Assembly (NCBI GenBank): GCA_947371715.1
Contig: CANBQQ010000206.1
Span: 1 to 6,136 of the forward strand
Direction: 5' to 3'
Source: Flavipsychrobacter stenotrophus
GTDB lineage: Bacteria; Bacteroidota; Bacteroidia; Chitinophagales; Chitinophagaceae
Length of the DNA stretch: 6,136 bases
Shown here in pieces: positions 1-6,136 of this stretch (its first letter is position 1; the number at the start of each line of letters is the position of its first letter). Under the pieces are notes generated by a model, which searched no databases, was not told the DNA's origin, and saw only the letters and a program-made list of their open reading frames with translations. The position numbers were made by a program, and so were the translations under genes.

Positions 1-608
1 ATATAAGGCTGCAACTGGCTCAGTGACATCGTATCACGGAACGGATGGGCAAAGAAGCGGAACCTGCGATAACCACCCATTACATATTGGTCCGCTTTTA
101 CCTTACCTGATATAGCGGCACCAACAGAAGGTATCTCAGCAATGCGTGCAGTTGCATTAGTATCAGAAGATGCGAGCTCAAGGCTGTCATTAGTAGTTAA
201 TGTACCGGATGTAATTGTAAGTGTATTACCAATTACCAAACGCGAACCGGTATTGATGGTAGCACCAAGACTATTATTCAATTGCAGGTTATTGGTAGTG
301 CCTATACCTGTAATTGTCTGGGCAGATGACCCGTTCAAAACAACCTTACCATTACCAACAATCATGTTGCTGTTGTTGAGCGATCCCTTTACATCTACTT
401 CACCCGAGCCGTCTATCACCAACACTCCGCCACTGCTTACTGTAAGGTTTCTTGTAGTTGCTGTAAAAGCACTTGGTACTACAGGATTAAATGCAGCAGC
501 CTGAATTGAAACGTCATCGGCAACTGTAGGAACAAAACCACAGCTCCAGTTAGTACTCCTGTTCCACTCAGACTCATGACCTGTACCACCGGTACCACCT
601 ACCCATGC
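1..608 (-). other. W.GG...NW module with beta-solenoid-like stretch and YRRFRFFAHPF motif (residue 1843 to the left edge, incomplete)
   Basis: It opens with WVGGTGG, SEWN and STNWSCGFVPTVADDVSI (W1844, W1857, W1863, C1865). This is the well-known Bacteroidota pattern 'W.G......W....NW..G..P....V.I', usually found near the C-terminus of large secreted proteins. A run of short repeated strands follows (RNLTVSSGGVLVIDGSGEV, VVLNGSSAQTITG, LVIGNTLTITSGTL), like a small single-stranded beta-solenoid. Then comes GYRRFRFFAHPFRDTMSLSQ (Y2022 to F2032 is the core motif). From memory, related Chitinophagaceae proteins carry '.YR.FRF..HPF....LSQL' at this position, followed by more residues and a type IX sorting domain. 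The window stops inside this module, so the protein end is not visible. Confidence 0.72.
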
Positions 609-3600
609 CATTGGCGTAGGATCAATAGTAATCGTTGTACCAACTGCGGTAGTACAAACAGCATTATGGGCATCAATAATCAGGTAGTTATGAGCAGAAG
701 TGATCAAACCGGTACTAAGGTTATGAGTAGTTCCAGTAAATGTAAAACTGGTTGCCGCAGCACCATCTTTACTGTAAGACACAGTAGCACTATCTGTACC
801 TGTAAAATCAATACTGCCTGCATAACCCATACAAGGCACATTGATCGCTGATACAGTAACCTGAGGATTAGCATGTACAATTGTATGAACCGGATAAGGA
901 GCGCTTGTGCAAGCACCATTTGACAGCGTGAGGGTACCATCAAATGAACCGGCACCACCAACCGGATCATAGATCAAGGTTACAGAAGAACCGGATAAAG
1001 TAGCAGCTGAGATATTGCTAAAGCCTCCATCGCTAAGTGCTGTCGCGTTCCAGTTTACGGAATAAGTTGTAGGACTTCCCACAATACTACTTAATCCGAT
1101 CGATGCAGAAGTTGTTGGCTGGCATATATTAGGCATAGCTGCACTTACCGATGCAGACGGAGTTGTTGCAACAGCCGACGTACCTGTCATATCAGACTGA
1201 CATCCACCCGGCCCGGTAGCGACTACAGAATAAGTGCCAGCTGCTGTTACTGATGAATAAGAGAGAGACGTTGTAGTACCTGCTAATGTAGCTACGGTTG
1301 TAGTACCCCTCTTTAATGTATAAGTAAAATCACTTGTCTGCGAACCATCAACTCCGATTGTAATGCCGGATGCCGAACAACCGCTTCCACCGGTAAGATT
1401 GAATACAGTTGGATAATCAGCAACAGTAACCGTACTACTTGTAACCGGAGCACTCACGCAACCTGCACCTACATAAGATACAGTAAGTGTGTATACACCG
1501 CTTGCCGCAGTGGTTGACGGAGAGAATGATACCGATGACGATGCAGTTGTTGTTGTAAACGCTGCTGGTCCACTCCAATTATATGACGTAACTGCGCCTG
1601 TACCAGTAGCGCCAACACTGGTTAGGGTAATACTACTACCCGATCCCAGGCAGAAACCTGTAGGAGCAGTAATAGAAGTTACCGTTGGTATAGGATTGAC
1701 TGATACCGAGTAAGAAACAGCAGGACTTACACATCCGGGTTCATTATAAGTAACGGAAAGGCTATACAACCCGCTTGCCGCTGTTGTAGTAGGTATAAAG
1801 CTCGCATCGGTAACTGCTGTAGTAGCAGTATAACCGTCAGGACCAGACCAGTTATAGGATGTTGCAACAGCACCAACCGGACCAGATGACACACCAGACT
1901 GAGACAGTGTGACTACTACCCCACTACCCGGACAAAGCGTTGCAGGTGTTGCAACAATAGCACCACCTGAAGGCAAAGGATCTATCCTTACTGATGTAAC
2001 TGTAGTTCCTGATCTTCTTGTGTTAGCACAAGAATCGGTAAACTGGTAGTAGGTAGTACTGCTTAATACAGCTGTAGAATAAGAGGCCGCTACCGCAGAA
2101 CCTATGTTGGTAAATGGACCTGTAGGACTTGAACTACTTGCCCACTTGTAATAGACTGTCCCAAATGTAGGATCGGTAGTCTGACCAGACACACTGATAT
2201 TTGAGCTACCCGAAGTACAAAATGCAGGAGTAGCCGGAGTTGCCGTACCAGCCAATGGAGTAAGCGTATTACAACCCGGAGGTGTAAATTCACCAATACC
2301 AAGGTCAGGATATAACACATCTCTTGTATTACAATCAAGGTCGGAAGTTATGGCCACTACAGAACCTGTATCATTCAATAAAGCATTGCCAACAACACTT
2401 GTAAGATGCAGATCAGAAACCGATGTAAATGTCGGATTTACGTTTAATGAATTCTGATCTTTGCCGCTTGTGGTAAACCACGCCGCTATGGAGTTTGCTG
2501 TTGTTGCTGATGCAGATAGCGAGGCCGAACCTATAAGGTTACCATTACTGTAAAAATCGTTGTTAGAAGACGTAATATTACTAAATGTACTTGACGCAAA
2601 GCCTGCAGCATAACCTGTAACACCATTTGAAGCTGAATAAACAAAGATGTTATTCTTCATAGTAATGACAGGATTAGTGCCGCTTACAGCAAGAGCATAG
2701 GACGGAACACTGGCGCCGGTGTAACTACCGGTAATATATACTGAATTATAGAACAGATTAACTGCTCCTGCTAAACCACCACCAATAAATATACCTGAAC
2801 TGAAATCTGATGAGGTACCCTTGGCAAATACTCGGGTAACCATATTGTTGGCAATAGTAGAAGTGCCTGTAGATGATGCCGCCAAAGCGATACCCACTGC
2901 CGACCATGTATTCGTCTGGTTGATGTTATCTATAATATTGTTGGTAATGATAGCATTAGATACTTCACTGCCGGTTGTATTTGTAAATAAGATTCCGTTA
3001 TTACCGAAACCAGCGATAATACCACCCACGTCAGTACTGTTTCCGTTATTGATACCACCAATATTATTGCCACGAATATTTATGCCGTTTTCATTACCAA
3101 CAAGTATGCAATTGTTTCCAATTCCATTAACTGTGGTCATTACATTCTGATCTATCGTCGTACCATTATTCTTAGATAAGGTAGTAGAGCCCATAGAATA
3201 GATACCGGTTCCTACAGCCGTAATTCTGTTATTAATAATGCTATTGTTGTGATTAGCATTACCTGTACTGGTCAGCGACGGAGTTGAACCACCTGATCCG
3301 ATACCTATGATCGTAGACGCTATACCATTGCCGGTAATATTACAGTTCTGTACTTTACTGTTATTAGTTCCGGTAGCCATCCACACCACCGCTCCGGTAG
3401 AAGAGCTGGTGATCGTAAGATTACGGGATGCAGAAACGGCAGGACAGACACTATTAGTTACAGTTGTAGTAGTACCATCAATAACAACGTACTTACCACC
3501 ATTTATGAATATTGTAGCCGTAGAGTTGCTGCTTGAAATGGTAGTAGACACACCCGGTGCAGGTTGAATAATAAGGTTGTTAGTTGCAGTAGCACTTGCA

Positions 3601-6136
3601 TTACCGGCAATAGTCAGACTGGTTGACCCCATGCTATACAATGCATCTGTAAGACTTAATACAACAGGACCCGTGATACATGTACTTGCAGAATAATTAG
3701 CAACCGCAGCAGGTAGCGATGTAAATGTCTGACCAGCACCTACCGTAACAGTACCCGAAGCTATATAAGTACTATAGGTAGTTGGTACAGGAGCTGTAGT
3801 AATAGCTGATACGCTTGAAGCTACTACGCCCACAGGAAGAGATCCAACCACAGAAGGTGTAGAAAGATCCTGAGCTACGATGTAATAAGAAACTGTTTCT
3901 CCCGGAAGTACCCCAAGCGTTGTGGCATTAATGATAAAGTTCCACCTACTCGTTCCACCTATTGCTGTAGAACCACTCACATAGGTACCTGCACCTGAGA
4001 ACCATGTTGTTCCGTTCTTCGAGAAGTAGATCTTCGGACCGTTTCCGGTTACAGAGCCATCGTCCAATCCTACCGGAGCTGCAGCACTAATAGTAATGTC
4101 GGCTACAACAGTTTGATTTGTCGGGCACGAATTACCGGTCGGATTACTAACGTATGCTATTGCTGGTGGCGGTGCTGAACCATTAAATTCATTGATGCCG
4201 ATATCAGGTGTCGACGCGTCGCGGGTTATACAATTGGCATCAGTGGTATACGCTAAAGGCGTACCTGCATTATTGATAGCAACGTTGGCAGCTGCATAGG
4301 AAAGTCCAAGATTAGGCACAGTTGCGGCTGGCGCATTGAATACCGGAATCGCCAAAACAGAGTTGGTATCCTGAGTACTACCCGATCCAGTTTGCCATGC
4401 GCTTATAGACGCATAAGTACCGGTTGGCGCAGTAAGTGAACCCACTGCTACAAAGACAGGTGCTGCACTACTATCACGCAATACATTGTAATTTGATGTA
4501 AGCGAAGTATACGTACTATAAGCAAAGCCCATAGATCTTGCAGAATTTGCGGTATTATTCCACATTGCATTAACAAGGATGTTGTTCTTAATGTCTACCG
4601 GAGCTACTACCCCCGAAACCGCTAATGCAAAACTTGGATTGGTACCACCACCCGGAGTACCGGTGAGTGCTACCGTATTATACCATACCTTATCACTAAC
4701 ACCTGAAGTTATTCCGGTTAAGAACAGACCGGCAGTAACATCTGACCCACTTGACAGACTCAGCATTCTGTAAACCGAGTTATTTACAATGGTATTTGCA
4801 GTGCCGGACGTACTACCCGCAACTGCTATACCTACCGCAGACTGCGCACCTGTTGACGCTGTTGAGCTAATGCTACCAATAACATTCTTCTCTATAACTG
4901 CATCGGCAACTTCATTGCCGGTTACAGATGTGGTACCTGCAACAATGCTATTGTTAGCAAAACCAACATTGATACCCACTACGTCTCTGCCCGAGGTTGC
5001 ACTCGTTACACCGGTAACAACATTCTTCTTTATGTTGATCCCGCTTTCAAAGCCTACCAGTATACCATTATTGCTGGTATTGGTTACAACGTTCTGGTTA
5101 ACGACCGTTCCTGTATTTTTCGTACCGGCACTTGCGCCCATTGAGTAAATACCATTCTGCACTGCGGATATAGCATTATTGACAATTGAATTATTGTTAT
5201 TGGAATTTCCAAGGCTGTTGAGCGCAATGGTTGCACCACCAGATCCGATACCAGCTAATGTTTGCGTAGCACTGTTACCTGCGATATTACAATCCTGAAT
5301 GTTGTTATTGTTAGCACCTGAACCCATCCAGATGACCGCACTCGATGTTGATGTATTGGTATTCTGTATTGTAAGATTTCTGCTCGCTGTCGCCAACGGA
5401 CAAATGGTATTTGCTACAGGGTTATTTGAGCCTTCAAGGGTAATATATTTACCATTAATGCCAAATATAGCAAACGATGCACTTCCGCTTATGGTAGGCG
5501 ATATTCCTGATGCAGGCCTTATCGTCATAGTATTCGTTGAACTGGCCGAGGCATTGTTACTCAACGTTATCGGGAAGGTTTCGTTAGGATAACTTGCATC
5601 TGTTAGCTGATATACTACCGGCCCTGTTAAAGAAGTAGCGCAGTTATAAAGCGCCGCAGCCTGAGTCAGTGTCTTAAACGGCTGCCCTGCACCTACATTG
5701 TAAGTGCCTCCAAGTGTATTAAGTGTCTTCAGCGTAGTCGACACTGCCGGACCACCACAACCACTATTGTAAGTAATAGTTACCGGTGTAGCCAGACCTG
5801 ATTCTGAAATACCCGACACAACGCCCGATAAAGAAACTGTAGCATAACCCGCCGGAGCTACAGACCACATACTTGCTATACCAATGTTACCACCACCCAA
5901 GGTGTAAGTGCCGGATGTGCAGATCGTTGTATCTGCTGGTGTCATCGGCGCCGGAATGGCAGGCAATACGGCCACCGAAACAGTTGCAGTTGTCGCACAA
6001 GCAGGGGCAGACGACGGATCGCTCTTAACTGATACTGTGTATATACCGCTACCGGTAGCAGGAATTGATGGATAAGTAGCTGACGCTGTGTAAGCAGCAC
6101 TTGTACCATTTACTGCAGTACTGGAATAACCACCAG
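1..6136 (-). CDS. Giant modular surface/secreted protein with tandem beta-helix cassettes and Ig-like domains (internal fragment, both ends missing)
   Basis: One minus-strand frame is open through all 2044 complete codons, so both the start and the stop lie outside. The translation is dominated by Thr, Ser, Gly, Ala, Asn and Val with few charged residues, as in extracellular beta-rich proteins. Module order is Ig-like (1-64), beta-sandwich-like (65-142), beta-helix cassette 1 (143-650), linker with YYIVAQD (651-793), beta-helix cassette 2 (794-1283), six Ig-like modules (1284-1842) and a W.GG...NW module (1843 to edge). This architecture is known from very large Bacteroidota surface proteins exported by type IX secretion. 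The N-terminal signal peptide and C-terminal sorting domain expected for that route are outside the window, so export is inferred. An adhesin or surface-scaffold role is the best guess. No catalytic motif was recognised. The reading frame is intact, with no frameshift or broken segment. No promoter or ribosome binding site can be assigned because the whole window is gene body. Confidence 0.93.
609..863 (-). other. Ig-like/SprB-like domain F (residues 1758-1842)
   Basis: The segment contains VTVSAINVPCMGYAGSIDF, VSYSKDGAAATSFTFTG, LITSAHNYLIIDAHNAVCTT and TITIDPTP. The 'YS.DG......F.FTG......L......Y......AVC' pattern fits the SprB-like beta-sandwich class, with one Cys near the start (VPC) and one near the end (AVC). 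It ends with a TPMAW hinge into the final module. Confidence 0.62.
864..1157 (-). other. Ig-like domain E (residues 1660-1757)
   Basis: The segment runs from SASVSAAMPNICQPTTSASI through TTYSVNWNATALSDGGFSNI, SSVTLIYDPVGGAGSFDGTL and SNGACTSAPYPV to the hinge HANP. The 'YS..WN......GF..I......L......I......GTL...NG.C.S..Y' order is a recurring module in large Bacteroidota secreted proteins. Its fold is taken as a beta-sandwich, with Cys in NIC and GAC as a possible pair. It is distinct in sequence from domains A-D. Confidence 0.65.
1158..1409 (-). other. Ig-like domain D (residues 1576-1659)
   Basis: This shorter Ig-like unit has TGGSGCSASGITIGVDGSQ, FTYTLKRGTTTVATLAG and SVTAAGTYSVVATGPGGCQS, and ends at VATTP. 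The 'Y.L...G.....AGTYSV.A....GC' pattern resembles SprB-like repeats of Bacteroidota gliding and surface proteins. Two cysteines (in SGC and GGC) are placed for one disulfide. Confidence 0.7.
1410..1685 (-). other. Ig-like domain C (residues 1484-1575), paired with B
   Basis: The pattern is GFCLGSGSSITLTS, TSYNWSGPAAFTTTT, SFSPSTTAASGVYTLTVSY, GAGCVSAPV and the hinge VADYP. It is 92 residues long with the same two cysteine positions as domain B. It belongs to the same repeat class as B and is a structural or adhesive module of the surface stalk. Confidence 0.8.
1686..1970 (-). other. Ig-like domain B (residues 1389-1483), paired with C
   Basis: The pattern is LCPGSGVVVTLS, TSYNWSGPDGYTATT, SFIPTTTAASGLYSLSVTY, GCVSPAV and finally SVNPIP. 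This is the standard Bacteroidota Ig-like repeat ('Y.W.GP.G......AASG.Y.L.V....GC.S') with two cysteines, one near the start and one in GCVS. It is 95 residues long and shares TSYNWSGP and TTAASG with domain C next to it, so the pair arose by tandem duplication. Codons differ at most shared residues. Confidence 0.8.
1971..2285 (-). other. Ig-like domain A (residues 1284-1388)
   Basis: It follows directly on cassette 2. The pattern is typical of the Bacteroidota Ig-like domain in which AFCTSGSSNISVSG begins the fold, YYKWASSSSPTGPF forms the central Trp strand, and SSTTYYQFTDSC is the 'TTYY....C' strand. It ends in the hinge VRIDPLP. C1304 or a near neighbour in AFC and the Cys of TDSC are placed as a likely disulfide across the sandwich. 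It resembles the Ig-like domain associated with CHU_C/SprB-type proteins (Pfam Ig_7 class, from memory). The role is likely a spacer or weak binding module. Confidence 0.7.
2286..3755 (-). repeat. Right-handed parallel beta-helix cassette, copy 2 (residues 794-1283)
   Basis: This 490-residue unit parallels copy 1 block by block: GTVTVGAGQTFTSLPAA, GPVVLSLTDALY, INGGKYVVIDG, SASRNLTI, AVVWMATGTNN (W918), VQNCNITGN, GIGSGG, TGIYSMG (976-982), ILVGNENGINI, PSYALAVSG, KNNIF, SIAAWFTTSGKDQNS (W1219) and LDCNTRDVLYPDLGIGEF. Cysteines at 819, 897, 931 and 1268 match the four of copy 1, and C1009 is extra. The end of this copy, from DQNS through SDLHL to PDLG, is closer to the usual family pattern than copy 1, which is degenerate there. 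Codon choice differs widely at conserved residues, so the duplication is not recent. Function is as for copy 1. Confidence 0.86.
3756..4184 (-). other. Inter-cassette linker module with YYIVAQD motif (residues 651-793)
   Basis: After the PDIGINEF end of cassette 1 comes a proline-rich hinge (SAPPPAIAYVSNP). A compact beta module follows: VVADITISAAAPVGLDDGSV, then KIYFSKNGTTWF, RWNFIINATTLG, PGETVSYYIVAQD (motif at 750-756) and a Val/Ser/Thr-rich exit. From memory, Bacteroidota surface proteins often carry a beta-sandwich module of the form '..P.LYY......W........YY.VAQD', usually next to beta-helix domains of this type. I cannot give it a family accession with confidence. A structural spacer role is inferred. 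No second copy occurs after cassette 2. Confidence 0.6.
4185..5708 (-). repeat. Right-handed parallel beta-helix cassette, copy 1 (residues 143-650)
   Basis: This 508-residue unit opens with GTYNVGAGQPFKTLTQAA, the usual entry of Bacteroidota beta-helix domains (a 'VGAGQ.F..L..A' cap followed by GPVVY.LTD). It then reaches INGKYITLEG and SRNLTIQN, where the coils begin. The core carries many PbH1-like turns such as NNNNIQDCNI, NNNNSIVNNAI, NGIYSMG (327-333), KKNVV and IKNNIL, with Asn stacked at turns. It closes with an AWQTGSG segment (W580) and NCITRDASTPDIGINEF, the C-terminal signature of this domain class. Cysteines are at 165, 245, 282 and 635. Such solenoids often bind carbohydrate or act as rigid stalks. 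No acid cluster typical of a polysaccharide-cleaving site was recognised, so an enzymatic role is not claimed. Copy 2 follows after a 143-residue linker. Confidence 0.85.
5709..5942 (-). other. Beta-sandwich-like segment preceding cassette 1 (residues 65-142)
   Basis: The segment begins with TPADTTICTSGTYTLGG and continues with alternating hydrophobic residues (WSVAPAGYATVSLSG, then PVTITYNSGCGG). It resembles an Ig-like or PKD-like module with one cysteine near each end (in TIC and SGC), which could pair. It lacks the usual 'G.Y.V.V' strand, so the fold assignment is tentative. It runs directly into cassette 1 through a short Thr/Leu-rich join (TTLKTLNTLG). Cassette 2, by contrast, is preceded by the YYIVAQD linker, so the two cassettes have different upstream partners. 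Confidence 0.45.
5943..6136 (-). other. Partial Ig-like/PKD-like domain at the N-terminal edge (residues 1-64)
   Basis: The segment shows the closing half of a Bacteroidota Ig-like repeat. It has the strand pattern SGIYTVSVKSD (about residues 29-39), then a cysteine (C46), then an alternating hydrophobic strand TVSVAVLP that leads into a proline-rich hinge (PAIPAP). The 'G.Y.V.V....C.....V.V..P' pattern matches the C-terminal half of the Ig-like modules later in the same protein. The N-terminal half is cut by the window edge, so more Ig-like modules may precede it. The domain is probably a structural spacer. Confidence 0.6.

Noticed and set aside
142..504. Open plus-strand stretch of 120 codons, rich in Val, Leu and Pro
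   Set aside because: It is the antisense of the W.GG...NW module coding region. The composition is what the complement of a Thr/Asn/Gly/Ser-rich gene gives, and no domain is recognisable.
33..794. D-S/T-hydrophobic triplets resembling the Bacteroidota O-glycosylation motif (DTM at 27-35, DSL at 180-188, DSA at 786-794)
   Set aside because: In a protein this rich in Ser and Thr, a few such triplets are expected by chance, and they are too sparse to support a glycosylation claim.
704..970. Short minus-strand open stretches at 704-970 and 2102-2338, and plus-strand ones at 576-851 and 1489-1713
   Set aside because: All overlap the long minus-strand frame in another frame or on the opposite strand. 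Their translations have biased composition (for example Leu/Val/Gln-rich or Thr/Cys/Ser-rich) with no recognisable motif.
2821..3567. Open plus-strand stretches at 2821-3150 and 3307-3567 that look hydrophobic, like membrane proteins
   Set aside because: They are antisense to beta-helix cassette 2. Reverse-complemented Asn, Thr and Gly codons give Val, Leu, Ile and Pro, which mimics membrane segments.
4579..5592. Open plus-strand stretches at 4579-4773, 4789-5148 and 5299-5592
   Set aside because: They are antisense to beta-helix cassette 1. They resemble the open stretches opposite cassette 2 only because the two cassettes are homologous.
2286..5708. Polysaccharide lyase or pectinase identity for the beta-helix cassettes
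   Set aside because: The fold class is shared with such enzymes, but I could not see a conserved acidic or Arg/Lys catalytic cluster kept in both copies. The low charge argues for a structural or binding role.
1..6136. CRISPR array, short tandem DNA repeats, insertion sequence, tRNA or regulatory elements
   Set aside because: No regularly spaced identical repeats, terminal inverted repeats, cloverleaf or promoter-terminator structure were seen. All repetition is at protein level within one gene.

Overview
The window lies entirely inside one very large protein-coding gene on the minus strand. Reading the reverse complement with codons on plus positions 3-5, 6-8 and so on up to 6132-6134 gives 2044 consecutive sense codons with no stop. 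Neither the start codon nor the stop codon is in the window. There is no intergenic DNA, no RNA gene, no promoter and no terminator to annotate. Shorter open stretches on either strand are shadows of this frame. Residue numbers below count from the first complete codon at the right-hand edge (plus 6134) and are not numbers in the full protein.

The protein is a modular, low-charge, Thr/Ser/Gly/Ala/Asn-rich extracellular type typical of Bacteroidota, most like Chitinophagales/Chitinophagaceae or Cytophaga-like relatives. That assignment rests on the modules: Ig-like domains of the CHU_C-associated/SprB-like kind, parallel beta-helix cassettes ending in a PDIG..EF motif, a W.GG...NW module, and a YRRFRFFAHPF motif. 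The DNA is moderately AT-rich by eye. Such proteins are normally exported by the type IX secretion system using a C-terminal sorting domain, which would lie beyond the left edge and cannot be seen.

Layout from N- to C-terminus (right to left on the plus strand): a partial Ig-like module (6136-5943); a second beta-sandwich-like segment (5942-5709); beta-helix cassette 1 (5708-4185); a linker module containing YYIVAQD (4184-3756); beta-helix cassette 2 (3755-2286); six Ig-like modules A-F (2285-609); and a W.GG...NW module with a beta-solenoid-like stretch (608-1), cut by the window edge.

The most notable structure is the tandem pair of about 500-residue cassettes, repeating with a period of about 650 residues. 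They share a recognisable order of motifs and four cysteines at matching positions. The likely role is a cell-surface or secreted adhesin or scaffold, but no ligand or enzymatic activity can be read from the sequence. I see no sign of a multi-gene system in this window.
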